Shown here: positions 50,980-62,287 of the stretch, piece by piece
Layout of the letters: the number at the start of each line of letters is the position of its first letter
How positions within the stretch are numbered: the stretch's first letter is position 1
Assembly (NCBI GenBank): GCA_900618425.1
Contig: UZAN01039380.1
Location: forward strand, 53,530 to 117,529
DNA length: 64,000 nt
Direction: 5' to 3'
Source: Echinostoma caproni
Taxonomy: Eukaryota > Platyhelminthes > Trematoda > Plagiorchiida > Echinostomatidae
Translations under genes and position numbers: made by a program
Notes under the pieces: model-generated
Seen by the model: the letters and a program-made list of their open reading frames with translations, nothing else
What the model was told of the DNA's origin: nothing
The model's database searches: none

Positions 50980-51593
50980 TTAGGCTAATCGAAGATGAGC
51001 GCACAGGGTACTCAACTGCCTACGGGGACAGAGAGAGTGAGCGATTTGGGCTCTCGTTTCACTTATCGTTCTGTACAATGTTGGAACCAACGAATATGCA
51101 CGTGAAGACGTATGACTGATAAAATCCTGAATGAGAGCCCTCGCAGCTGGGTAACAACATATAGGAACCTGCACAAGAGCACGGAAATTAGGCACACTGA
51201 TAAGACAAACAAACACAGCGATTTGTCGTGTTGCGGTTGTGACTATCTTTGACCATTTAAGAAGGTCTATTAGTTGCAGAGATCGCGTTGTGCACGAAGC
51301 CCCGGTTGAAATCTGAGGTATCAAGCTACTGCATCTCTTGATATGCGCGTCTGAGTACATGCCAGGAATATCCTTATAGTGGGTTGCGCCAGCGGTAGTA
51401 AAAGATTCAAACCTGAACTTTTATCTGGCTTATCGCTCACCATTGGCGATTTCTGGGCGTTGCAAGATTCATCACTATCAACATTGAATCTATTGTTTCC
51501 GTAAAATACCCGGCATCGCACTAATTTTGTCTTCAAAACGCACCCAGGCTCCCTTTCGAGAAACTCTTGTGGTGGGGAATCCAAAAGCATCAA
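50980..51593 (-). other. Two overlapping unassigned open frames
   Basis: A 90-codon frame (51,593-51,321; begins MMLLDSPPQEFLEREPGCVL) overlaps a 126-codon frame (51,360-50,980; contains PNFRALVQVPICCYPAARAL) on the same strand. A further 60 open codons follow the single stop of the second. The second frame contains an acceptor-like tract (TTGTTTGTCTTATCAG, near 51,205). No family is recognised. They could be host exons, or an unrecognised 5' part of the neighbouring LINE. Confidence 0.2.
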
Positions 51594-52819
51594 ACAAATG
51601 TGCCATGTTGTAGAGAAAAATTACTTATGAGTGGGAGCCCGGGTTTGTTTGGCTGTATACAATAATGTTGTCTTATATTTCGACGCCATCGTAAACTGTA
51701 AAACGTGGAAGTTCCCATAGTATATCTTGCCAACTGTTCTCCTTCATGGGTTTACACCGGTAGTTATCTGGTTGAAAGTGCCCCGCTATTCACAGCTTTA
51801 CATTCTGGCTATTGGTTGTGCACATATATATCACACAGGAGGAACAGAACAATACACATGATTAGTGAATAGGTGCAGTAACAATGGCTGCAAGTAACTC
51901 ATTTGAATCCCCCATAACTAAAGAATTATGCTCTAAAAATGATGAGCAGTATGAGCAGTGTGATCGAAAAACGTCTTTGAAGTCAATGCTCTTTATACTT
52001 TTCCACTGGGGAACTGAAGGGCTCATATGAGGGAAATTAAGTTTAACTCATCCTAATCAATGAACACCCAGTATAAATGAAATGTGAAAACAAAGGGTCA
52101 TACCATTTTGTTTTTTCCTGAGCTGGAATCGGCTGGAATCATGTAATAGAGAAGGATATACAATTAAATGAATTTACGCTACTGCGGAACAGTTAATAGG
52201 GTTTGTTTAAGCATTATAATCTTAGGAACACTCGAATGTGCAAACTAACTACTAGTTCCCGGTCTCATATGCTTCTGCAGTATGTAGTAGCGCGCTTTTA
52301 TCGCTACGACTAGCTCCATATGTCAGATGTGCTACTGATACTGATACTGGTAATCACATTTCTTTGTGACTAAGGACTACAAGGGACTGCTTGAAGTTTA
52401 GTGTTTTTTTATACTGAGTTAGATGGATATTTCATTCGCTGGCAGTCGTCAACGTGGATTCACTGATATTCAGCATCACACATAATAACTGAAGTGTGAG
52501 GCGGCGTTGTTATGGCGACTAGATTCCTCATGGACAAGTGAGGCTGCCCTATCTTCTGCCTCACCACTTGAACACCATTGGACAAAAACTAATTTCACAT
52601 CTGGTTTATTACGATAATTGAGTTTTAACACAAACACAAACACAAAACAATTGACTATAGTCGTCCAAACCAATAATGAATTATTGAATCAGTTGATAAA
52701 TGTTCATGATCGATTGGATACTCATTATTATTGCTTAACCTCGCTCCACTTTGACATAATATTTCTGAGCAAACAGGGTATCTTGCCTTAACTCGGTAAA
52801 CCGATTTCTTCGATACGTT
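51594..52819. other. No recognisable gene
   Basis: Nothing supported on either strand. Confidence 0.5.
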
Positions 52820-53131
52820 TCATTCAGCGCTCGCGCTTTGTTCGATTGCTTCAAAAATTGAAAATTCATCTGAAAAGGAGCTGAGAATTTTGCCCTGACT
52901 ATCAAACAGTTGTATTCCTCGAATTTTCTTGGTAAGTATTTTGACTGTCACGTCTTCTCGATTTTGCAAAACAGGTCCTAGTAACCATGCGAACCACAAA
53001 GATCCACAAAATAGATTTGAACATGAACGGGTCAAAGTGAATCCGCCTACTATCTTGATGGTGACGGAACTCAAATCCGGAATTCCTGAATTGATGCGCA
53101 GGGCATTCAATAGTTCATCCTTTGCGCTCAT
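52820..53131 (-). CDS. Hypothetical 103-residue protein
   Basis: This frame begins MSAKDELLNALRINSGIPDL and ends FSIFEAIEQSASAE. The composition is ordinary for a soluble or peripherally membrane-associated protein: charged ends and one hydrophobic stretch around residues 40-55 (FCGSLWFAWLLGPVL). Codons are mixed and not repeat-like. The ATG at 53,131 was chosen because the frame upstream offers only GTG. A donor-like AAAGGTAATG and an acceptor-like TGATAATAG just upstream on this strand could mark a 5' UTR intron. A strong donor string GGTAAGTATT lies on the opposite strand within the frame, which weakens the case. I recognise no family. Confidence 0.4.
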   Translation of the reverse strand: MSAKDELLNALRINSGIPDLSSVTIKIVGGFTLTRSCSNLFCGSLWFAWLLGPVLQNREDVTVKILTKKIRGIQLFDSQGKILSSFSDEFSIFEAIEQSASAE

Positions 53132-53505
53132 CACTATTATCAGTAACACATAGAGAGCATTACCTTTCGTACGGTTTTATTCATACCCGTTAAAACACGT
53201 CTGATTGGACAGAGAACTAAATGTTTTTGCGTGGAATAAGCCACTAACTATCAAATTTCCGAAATCGGTTTGCATTCAACTCCTCAATGAGCGGTGAGGA
53301 TCAAGCGGACGTAAGTCGTTTCGCGAAACGAACGTTCAAACAACGCAAGCTTGAGTAAAGCCCACGGCATATTATGAATATCCACTCTGTTTTCAGCCAG
53401 TTCATAAAGCTCAATAAAGTTCGGGGGATTGGTTTGTTAGGTATCTATTGTTAAAATTCAGAATCATTTATTCGGTTCTAGGATTCTTTGTCATTTTCAT
53501 TGTCA

Positions 53506-53547
53506 TTGTTGTTGTGGTTTTTGTTGTTGTTGTTGTTGTTGCTGCTG
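53506..53547. repeat. GTT trinucleotide microsatellite
   Basis: A TTG/GTT tract immediately upstream of the RTE-like element. Confidence 0.9.
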
Positions 53548-54084
53548 GATGTGGTGGGTTTACTTCCGGGCAAGAGTACTTCGCAGAAAACATCAAACAT
53601 ATCCGTGGGCGGTATGTGAAGTGGCTAGTGTGCTCCACCACTAAATATGGCTATCGCCCCTTGTCGAAATCTAGTGTTCGGCAAAGGTTTCCAGAAGAGG
53701 CGAATGAACCAAATACTGGCCACCGGCTCATCTGAAACATCGCTGCCTAATTGCGCAAAGGCTAGAGTGCATCCTCGCACAAGGACTACTCTGGACCGGG
53801 CGACCGAGTAGTACAACAGCCCACAACGCCAGCATGTGCAATCAATCTACCATTTCCGCACCTAAAAATAAACACTCTACGTCGTACACACACTCATGCC
53901 CCCAGCCCTCCGCATTCTCCTCTTCACCCTCTTAAACCATCCCCTCTCTCGGATTCTTCAGAAGATCGTGCTAACAATATCAAGTGAGATAGAAACTCTG
54001 CCGCTATTCTCTCGTGTCCTACTTCGACAGCCCTCCAAGTTCCACCGAATGCTCCACCAGCTGAAGCCCGTCTTTGACATCGAC

Positions 54085-54890
54085 ACCCATTCAAACTAGC
54101 CACATTTAATGTGCGCACTCTGATGCATATAGAAAACACAGGCCGGTTAAGCTCGAACGCTCGAGACCCTAGCGATCAATGTGTCCTGTATCCAATAGAC
54201 TCGCATTCAAGACCCCAGCTCTGCCATCCGATTGACGTTCCAATCAAACCCATCAGTGAAGTTTCACTTACGTCTCTCTGGGGACTCTGAGGCTGCAGCT
54301 TCCGGTCTTGCTAGCGTTGGTGTGGCTCTCAGTGAGAGAGCTGAAACCGCGCTCCTGGACTGGTTATTAGTCGACAGTATGTTGTGCACAGTGAGATTTA
54401 GAGGTGAGTGCAAAGTAAGCATCCGTCGCCCCGATAGATGAAACCTGTTTGTCTGATCGGTGTACGCCCCAACGGACTGCAGCCCAGATGAAGCAAAAGA
54501 TGAATTTTATCGTAACCTACACGACCTTTTGCGTAAAGTGGGTCGGGCTGACATCATAACTTTGGCCGGAGATATGAATGCTAGAGTAGGCCGGCTGAAT
54601 TCGAGGGAGGCGCATATGGGAGGTCTTTTTGGACTAGATTTCTGTCGTTCGGAAAACGGGGAACGGCTGTTGGCTCTCTGTTTCTACCACCGCCTGTTCT
54701 TCGCCAGTACAAACTTCAGGCGCCCCAACTGCCGGTACGCCACCGGGCGTCCGTTCTCCTCAAGTCAGAGACGAACACAGATCGACCACATCGCTATAAG
54801 CCACAAATGGCGGGGTTGTATACAAAACTAACGAACGTACTGGAGCACTCCCCTCGAAACCGACCATGCGTTAGTTTGTGCCAAGCTATC
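54085..54890 (+). pseudogene. LINE endonuclease domain of the RTE-like element
   Basis: The domain opens with LATFNVRTLMHI ('xxTWNVRTL', near 54,095). After a frame change it reads FHLRLSGDSEAAASG and VGVALSERAETALLDW. A stop and another change lead into SVYAPTDCSPDEAKDEFYRN. The catalytic block LAGDMNARVGRL (about 54,562-54,596) is intact, followed by QIDHIAISHKWRGC, and then, past one stop, LETDHALVCAKL with the terminal DH pair (54,862-54,867). All catalytic motifs of an exonuclease-endonuclease-phosphatase fold can be seen, but at least three lesions interrupt them. Confidence 0.85.
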
Positions 54891-55479
54891 CACGTGCTTC
54901 GGTGGGCGTTCCAAACGTACGACACAACGACGTAAAACTGCGATAAATTGTCTCAACCAGCACGCCCAACTGTCTTTCAGAATGTGCCAGCTGAAAAACT
55001 AGAACCAACCCCACCCGGTGACGTTAACCATCACTCGTCGCTTATCAAGAACGCTGTGCATTCTCCTGGTTTAGTTAGTTGTGGTCTGACAGGCCGTGCC
55101 GCGCCACCCTGGATTTCTGCGGAATCTCTGCGCCTTCTCGACGCACGCCGATGAATTCCGACCGGCAGCGAGCATAACGAAGTACGACTCACAACGAGTC
55201 GTAACCTCAACGCAATCTTACGCGGAGACCGCGAGATCTGGTGGACTCAAGGCACGTCAGAGATGGAACGTGCTGCCGCCATGGGAAACTCCGGGAAGCT
55301 GTTCTATCTCATCCGAGTCGCCATTAGGAAATAATTAGTGAAATAATCTGCGAAGCTGAAGGTTCGCCTATTCAGAATCAACAGCGACGTCTTGAACGCT
55401 GAGTGGAGCACTTCAAGGTACAGTTTAGCTAGCCACCAACGTCAGTTTTTCACAAAGCTATTACGGCGCACGTCCCATA

Positions 55480-57025
55480 GTCTGTCTGAACAGACCCACC
55501 TTCTGAGGAGGAAATCCGTAAGGCGATCCAAGCATTGGGTCGTCACGAAGCGCCGGGCTCCGATGATCTCCCCTCTGCTCTATTTAAAGATGGTAGAATT
55601 AAGCTTGTTAGAGAACTATAAGTGATGTTCTCTAAAGTTTGGAACAGTGAGCAGTTCCCTTCCTCGTGGAAGAGTTCATTGTTCTCACCATTTTCATAAA
55701 GGGCCCGCGCAATGACTGAGCCAATCATAGGGGTAGAAGCTCAATCCCGAATGAGTCAAATCTGTTGGCGTCCGTCATTCTCCGCCGATTGTACACTACC
55801 CGTGAGGAGCAGACCTGCGAGGAGCAGGCTGGGTTTCGCGCCGGTCGTGGAGGCATCGATCAAATGTTCACCCTCCGACAGCTGCCGGAGCACCGTCATG
55901 CTTATCAAAGACCAGCGATCATTGTATTATTAGACATTCGCGCGGCCTTCGACTCTGTCGATAGGACCGCACTATAGAACTGCTTGTTGAGGAATGGAGT
56001 ACCTGATAAGTGTGTGTCGACCTTCAAATGGTTGTATCGTCATCCCTCAGGTCAGGTTAAGGCCTATGGCCAGCTTTTGCCACCCTTCGCCGTCTCCAGT
56101 GGAGTTCAACAAGGTTGCCCTATATCCTCATTCCTTTTCAAATTTGTAATAGAGGATGTTCTACAGAACGCTTTATCCGGTTTAGCAAACGGTGGAGTCG
56201 AACTCCTCCCAGGAAGAAGAATCCTTGACTTAGAATATACTGATGACATCGCCTTGCTGGGTAAAAACACAGGCAGTTCAAGATGTTTTAAACCGCTTGG
56301 TGATCGACGTATCCAGATATGGCATGTGCTTTGCACCTTCAAAGTGAAAAATGCTTGTTCAAAACTGGCAGGAACCTGTGCCTGCACTCACCCTCTGTGG
56401 TGATGAGCTGGGTGTAGTTGAGAGCTTTGAGTACCTCAGGAGCTTGATCACAGTTGGTGTTAATGTTGGAGACGAGATCGCATCACGAATAGCGAAAGCT
56501 AGAGCAGCTTTCACCAACCTGCGATATCAGTGACGCCGCCATGACATCCGATTGTCCCTTAAGGAAAGGATGTACATCACCGCAGTTCGTAGCGTTTTGC
56601 TTTACGGTTGCGAGACCTGGCCTCTCTGTGTTGAGGATGCTAATCGACTTTCTGTATTCGACCACCGATGTCTCCGGAGCATTGCTCGTGTCTGATGAGA
56701 ACATCGGGTGAGCAATGACGAGGTCTGTCGTCGTGTGTTGCATGTGGATAGTCGTCCTCAACCAGAAGTAATCGCGCTACACCGTCTCCGATGGCTTGGT
56801 CACGTATTGCGTATGGCTGCCCCTTGACTACTTTTCCGTGCTCTCTTTGCACTTGCCGGGCAAGGTTGGAAGAGGCGTCGCGGCGGTCAGACTATGACAT
56901 GGCGTAGAGGTGTGAAGAAGCTGGCTTCAGCTCTCACTTCGTTTGGTGCAGTTTGGGGCCCAAGGGATGAGGATGGTCGTTGGTTAGAGACACTGAGAGA
57001 TATGGCCCAGAATAGAAGTCAGTGA
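55480..57025 (+). pseudogene. Reverse transcriptase and C-terminal domain of the RTE-like element
   Basis: RT blocks in order: EIRKAIQALGRHEAPGSDD (near 55,515-55,570), EEQAGFRAGRGGIDQMFTLR and LLDIRAAFDSVDRTAL (55,765-55,977), then SSGVQQGCPISSFLFKFVIED (56,095-56,157). The active site is LEYTDDIALLG (YTDD at 56,236-56,247, where YADD is usual). After a frameshift the thumb reads EIASRIAKARAAFTNLRY. The C-terminal domain has SVLLYGCETWPL and LHRLRWLGHVLRM (near 56,590 and 56,785-56,820). The last codon is at 57,025. Several stops (for example 55,975 and 56,401) break the frame. Confidence 0.9.
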
Positions 57026-57230
57026 TGCGAATGCTGTATGGTTTGCCTGTCGAAACCCCGTGCCCAAAACAATACATCGAAAAATTGTCATCCCATTTAT
57101 TTGCTTTTTTTCTATCTTTACAGTTCCATCTTTTTCCTATGTTCTGTATCCCAACCTCCCCTCCTGTATTGTTATCGTTATTATTGTTTTGGCATTGACA
57201 CCATGCTTGCCCGCAGACTGGTGTTAAACC

Positions 57231-57262
57231 TATGTATATATATATACATATATATGTATATT
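57231..57262. repeat. TA-rich microsatellite at the LINE 3' end
   Basis: An interrupted TA tract that probably forms, or was seeded by, the 3' terminus of the RTE-like element. Such elements often end in short tandem repeats. Confidence 0.8.
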
Positions 57263-57264
57263 AT

Positions 57265-58559
57265 TACTCAAATCTGCAAATACCTTCTGTCGAATGTCTG
57301 CTTTCTCTTCTACTTGAAAGTAACAGCTGATTCAAGAGATTCCTAGACAGTTCGGTTCACTCCGTAAATGCACAATCAGTCCGTCTTGAAAGCTATTTCA
57401 AAACGGGGGAGCGAACATTTTATCACTCAATAACTGGACGGGCGCATATAAGAGAGAGCCATAAAAAAGCCCACATTAAACACTAGGGGTACTGTACAAT
57501 GAATTTCACTCTTTTAAATCTGTGTTCTATCCGTAAATTCATGCAATTTTTCTTTGATCCCTAAGCATCATCTGGACAATTGCCGAATATCGATCGCACA
57601 GTTTGCTTATCATATGTCGATGGAAAATAATCACTTACAGAAAAAAACAGAGATTGTTTTTGGGTTCATTTGTCTTAAATCCATCAGTATTGCTCTTTGA
57701 AATGCACTACAAAGTCTGTCGAATTAAAATTGAATGACTGCGACGAAACAGAGTCTGCAAAAACAAACCCCTCAATTGTTCATTGACCTACCTACCGAAT
57801 GTATATGTCAGGCGTTTAATTTCAATGTAGCCCCACAACAGAAATGAGACAGCTACCACCGGGACAGAAGACATGTATTGGGGCTTGTGTGTGCGTACAC
57901 CCGAGCCGCTGACTGTCAACTGTGGACCTTAGAGGTAAATATGTTTCATTTTCAGCTAGCGAACTCCTGATTCTAGTCTTGGAGCTTACACAATAAATAT
58001 GAATAACTGAGGCAACCCAGCGTGTGGATGGTCTGATGCAACAAGGTGGAAGCGATACGTTCCGGGTTTTGAGTTCAGGTATTGTCCACTTTATACACGA
58101 CAAAATTCATCGTATAACGAAATTATATCCGTCGCGACATCCAAATTAGTTGAAATTATCTCGTTAGAAAAATAATAACTGACTAAACTTAAGATCGGTC
58201 AAACTGAGACACGTCTGAATAAGTGATTTTGAAGAAAAGCTGGTTTCTTTGGTCATCTCACCGTCGCACTATCAATCATTTCGTTCTACCTCCACTCTAC
58301 GCCACTCCCCTTTGTCAGATATCTGTCGTGGACTCGTTCATGAAATGAGTATGTTAATAATTTGGTCCGCAGTTGAACCTAGGCACTTGGTGGAGTATCC
58401 TCCACCCGGCGACGGACACTTGGCAATCGCATCTTCTGTCCAATTGATCGATTATATTGAATTGGTTGACGGTATTTCAATTACTCTGTCATATATAAAC
58501 TGTTTGGCTCCTTAGGTTTGGGGATTTACATCATTTCGATAGCGGCGGTGTTCATAAGG
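57265..58559. other. No recognisable gene
   Basis: Short frames only. Nothing supported. Confidence 0.5.
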
Positions 58560-58690
58560 AGTTACACTTACACGCACGCACGCACGCACGCACGCATTCA
58601 CACACACACGCACGCACACACACAAGGGGGATTGAACTTGACCCGGAACACAGTCGAAGGCAACAGAACCAGTTTTGTGGCCTGTGCGAA
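58560..58690 (-). repeat. B-box-bearing fragment next to a CACG/CA microsatellite
   Basis: The tract at 58,566-58,624 is made of ACGC and CA units. On the minus strand a B-box-like CAAGTTCAATCCCCC (about 58,624-58,638) abuts it. The order, B box then simple repeat, is the same as at 767-850 and again suggests a truncated tRNA-derived SINE whose tail is a microsatellite. Confidence 0.5.
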
Positions 58691-58907
58691 CGAGAACACG
58701 CGCAGGCAAACATGCCAAGGATAAAGGATTTTGGATAATAAAGTGAGACGTAGAATAATAGTTTGAGTTTACCGGCTTTCCTTCCTTTCGAGAGGCATGC
58801 TTGTCATCACGGGGATTTCAAAGATGCTTGAAATTGAAATAGGTTTGCGGACAGCCCGTGACGCTACCGATATTTTTGCGCTGCTTCTCAATCAAACGTT
58901 TGGATAC

Positions 58908-59055
58908 ACTGTGGTGGTCAAATAATGATGGTCATCAAGTAACCCGGAGTTCCTGAGATTGAATCCTGCCTGAACGGCATTTGTTTGGCCGAATTCCCTT
59001 CCTGAAAATTGACTTGAAATTCGTACACTGAATAAATAAAAAGGAAGGAAACCCT
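58908..59055 (+). mobile_element. tRNA-derived SINE
   Basis: The plus-strand A-box-like start is GTGGTGGTCAAATAATG (about 58,911-58,927) and the B box is GAGATTGAATCCTGCC (58,957-58,972). The family string CCCTTCCTGAAAATTGAC follows, then the tail TGAATAAATAAAAAGGAAGG. The tail matches the minus-strand copies at 26.5 and 31.5 kb, and the head matches 11.0 kb. About 145 bp, and one of the better-preserved copies. Confidence 0.75.
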
Positions 59056-61214
59056 GATGATTATGTATTATTAATATAATTTTATTTTGTTCTAGTGTGT
59101 CAAAACGCCCAACAGTGTAAGGATTTGCTTACGCTAAACCTCTTTGCTACAAGATAAAATAGAAAGGGCAGTAAAGCGATCGACAAATTGCCACTGATTT
59201 TCTCGGAACTTTAACTGTACGCTTTGCTATGCACTGTGCCTAATAATCGCACCAACTGGCACACGGTTGAGGGGAACGTACGAGCGAAAATTAACTTAAC
59301 TTAGTCCCGGTGAAAAGAGACAACTTCGTCGGGAGCACTTTTTCCGAACGGTCTGAATCACCAGTCTGACATCGGGTATCATTTTTCCGCATCCAAACTG
59401 CAGTGTATTTACCTTTTGTCTGATCGGATGGAATTTGATAAATAATAAATGCCTAATGTCCACATCTTAGTACAAAATTTGCATAACTATACTCAATTCG
59501 TGATGGTACTGATCCCATATTTATGAGACTGAGCCAAACAGAATTGCATTTCCAATTGGGAAAAGTAACCTCTAGTGAGCTTCCTTCTTTGGACGAAGTA
59601 ACTGGGTGACAAAGTTGAGGCAGAATTATTGAGCAAAGGGGCAAACAAAAAAGCACAAAATGGAACGTTCTATATGTGCAATGAAAACAACTGATTTTCT
59701 ATTATCGCGATGTTGGTAAGCAATCGATTGGTTCCGGAGCATGCTCACGTTTATACTTAATTAAAAAAATATATAATGTATGCCTGTTCTCGAATTTTCA
59801 CAACTTTTAAATCTATTCTTAACAGAACATTGTAGTCCTAAACAACTTAAGACAACTTTGAACGAAGTGAGTGGATGAAAGCGGGGACGAGAGAAAAGAT
59901 GTGTCGGTTCTGGGATCAGACGACCTGAATCATGCAATGCTCATCACGAAGACATCAGCCGAGGAAAAATGTCGGCTGATGATAACACTGTGGTGAATTT
60001 AATCGCAAGCCAAACAGTTCTCTCAAAAGACCTTTGTATTATTTTTTTCTCAATCGAAATGCAAGGAATCAACCAAATGAGTCGACATAATGAAGCACTG
60101 TACCTCAGAAGATTCAGCACAATTGATGACTTTTCAAAAAAAAACTGAGTTCAACTGATATTAGGTAATGAGTATATAGTACTGATATCCCAAATATTGA
60201 GAGATCATTAGTACATATGAGAGATTTTTCAAGGTAAAATATTTAGCTGAACCAATTGTTTTATTTGTGAAACTGATTTTTAATTCTGTTTACAATCCCC
60301 AAATTACGGTTGATAGCACAACTGCATCTGTATTCAAAGAGAAGAAATGTAACTGGTTTTGGCCTATTTGGTTTCAGCTGTCTGCTTGCTCAGCGTTCCC
60401 AGCTAATGTCCGCCTGAGTGAATATTACGGAGATTCTAGGACAACAATTCACACTTTCATTCTGTGAAGGGCTCTAGGCTCTCCAATGAACATTCCCGGT
60501 CAGTTATGTTCAAGTGCACAATTTCAGTGTACGGGCGGTGCAGTCGTCCAACAATTAACTAATAAGTCATGAATTTCAACCTCTTTTCAATCGAGAGACT
60601 ATCAGTCGGTTATGATCCACCTCCGGAATATTGATTGCAAATTGGTTCATTTTCAAATAGTATGCCCAATAAGGTTGAGTACCACATCACGTAATGAGCG
60701 TAAGTGGTTTAAAAAATGTTTTTACGATCATTTGTGCAGGGTTCATGTGTATAATATTTAAAGGAAATAATGAACGTGAGGAAGAACTCCTGTCGCCTTA
60801 AACACAATCTTTGAGGAAAATGATATCTTTTATGAAAGAAAACGTTTGAACATATTGATTTTATGGTCAGTGGTGTTTTTTTTAAATTTGAATGATCATC
60901 AAAGTGTAACATATTTCTCATACCTCGATACCTCTTAAATCAATCTTCTAGCGTCATGTATAGTCTGATTAATCATTAAGTGATACAAAGCTGTGTTTCT
61001 TTGCACGTTTTAATTAACTTAATACTTAAAGTTCATAGAAATCCTGTAAATCGATAAAATATTCTTACCGTAATTACTGAAATGATCATCAGTCACCAAG
61101 ATCGAATTTACCATATGACTTAGAAAACTGTTACAATGATGCAACAGTTCACGAAATTTCAGTCCACTTAAATGGATCACATCACGTGCCTCGGATACAC
61201 TTTTTGGTCAATCA
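59056..61214. other. No recognisable gene
   Basis: No protein family or repeat was identified on either strand. The longest frames are 66-70 codons. Confidence 0.5.
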
Positions 61215-62130
61215 TTACTAATGCGTTGTGTTCATTTGAAGGTTTGAAGTGTACTTGAACCTGGTAGTCTTAGAGGGTTGCATAATTTTTTTGCAAGAGG
61301 TACAATGTTTGTCGTCGATACAATTAGGCAAGTGCAAATAGGGAGTACCGCTTGTGCGGGAAGTAGTTTTGTGTAATTGTGTAATCTTTAAATCTAAAAC
61401 CGTCAAATAAAACTGGGAATCAGTAGAGAAGATGAGTAAAAACACAAGAATATACAGATCGGTTGAGTAAATACAGTGGAACTTTTAAAGAACGCAAGCG
61501 AGAATTAAAGAAACACAATCATCCTAACTTTTGAGAAGTAAAATTTAAATGTGAGGTCCAAGTGAGATCTTGGGAGATAGTGACACCGAGATATTGCAGA
61601 GAATGTACTGCGAGAACGGACTGGTTGTCAACGTAGAGTACAAAACAATTCCTTTTAAAAGAATGTAGCCGTTTTCTTTTGGCGAGCGACAAGGTAACAT
61701 CCCTACATTTAGCGGCATTGTGAGCTAACTTGGAAGACGAAGACCATCAGCTTAAGGCAGATAAATGTTTTGAAGCTGTGAGAAGCGGAAATCACCTTGA
61801 AATTTCCAACCTATGTAAACATCATGGGTATAGTCGATAAGAAGATCATCTGGGTCACCAATATGGCAAGAGAAACGAAAGGGGAACAGAATTGCTCCAT
61901 GAATCACCCGTGAGTTGACCTGTAGGGAGTCAGACGTGGTGTGATGCGCACAGTTTTCCAACAGTCGAAGCAACGGTTAAAATACCGGAAAATAGCTCCG
62001 CCAGATAATGCGCACATTCCCTGAGGACGACTGGGCATGGTCCGTCGGGACCGGAAGCTTTTGATGTTTTGAGGCACATCAGCTGTGCCAGCACCTGATT
62101 ACAAGTGACATGCGAAATCAACAAGTGAAA
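61215..62130 (-). mobile_element. CR1-like LINE, family A, copy 2 (internally deleted)
   Basis: Minus strand, same orientation as copy 1 at 12.8-15.0 kb. It begins with CLKTSKASGPDGPCPVVLREC, closer to the RT consensus than copy 1 (GPDG kept). It then skips roughly 110 codons to VIHGAILFPFRFSCHIGDPDD, continues through IDYTHDVYIG (active site YADD read as YTHD) and the thumb YLGVTISQDLTWTSHLNF, and ends near 61,215. The skipped part covers the 'PVPK...QFAYRxxRST' blocks present in copy 1. No endonuclease is left upstream. Non-functional. Confidence 0.8.
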
Positions 62131-62287
62131 TTAACTCGAAAATACAGCACCGAAGGTCATTAACTGTACTACACTCGAATCTGGTTCATCCACAGTGAGT
62201 CACTCACGTTTTTCGACAACTACAGACCAGTTTGTTAGTCTTCCCAGTATATAGCAAAGGCGTGTTCGCAATTCTCTTTAGTATCTG

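Larger units (their letters stand above)
53548..57262 (+). mobile_element. RTE-like LINE (near full length, degenerate)
   Basis: About 3.7 kb run from just after a GTT microsatellite to a TA microsatellite. The G+C-rich 5' leader (53,560-54,085) stands out from the surroundings. One degenerate coding region (54,085-57,025) holds endonuclease, then RT, then a C-terminal domain. A 200-base 3' part ends with GACACCATGCTTGCCCGCAG and the TA repeat. The single-ORF layout and protein style match elements widespread in trematodes and cestodes, often mis-annotated as craniofacial development protein 2-like. It is the youngest-looking LINE of the window, but still dead. Target duplications were not found. 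Confidence 0.85.

Noticed and set aside
51321..51480. Possible 28-base mini-intron (AATG/GTGAGC ... TTCAG/GT) joining the two open frames
   Set aside because: Very short for an intron, and the joined reading frame upstream soon meets a stop.
58512..58724. Open frames on both strands over the CACG/CA tract
   Set aside because: Low-complexity translations (THARTHAR, VCVRVCVN) of the microsatellite.
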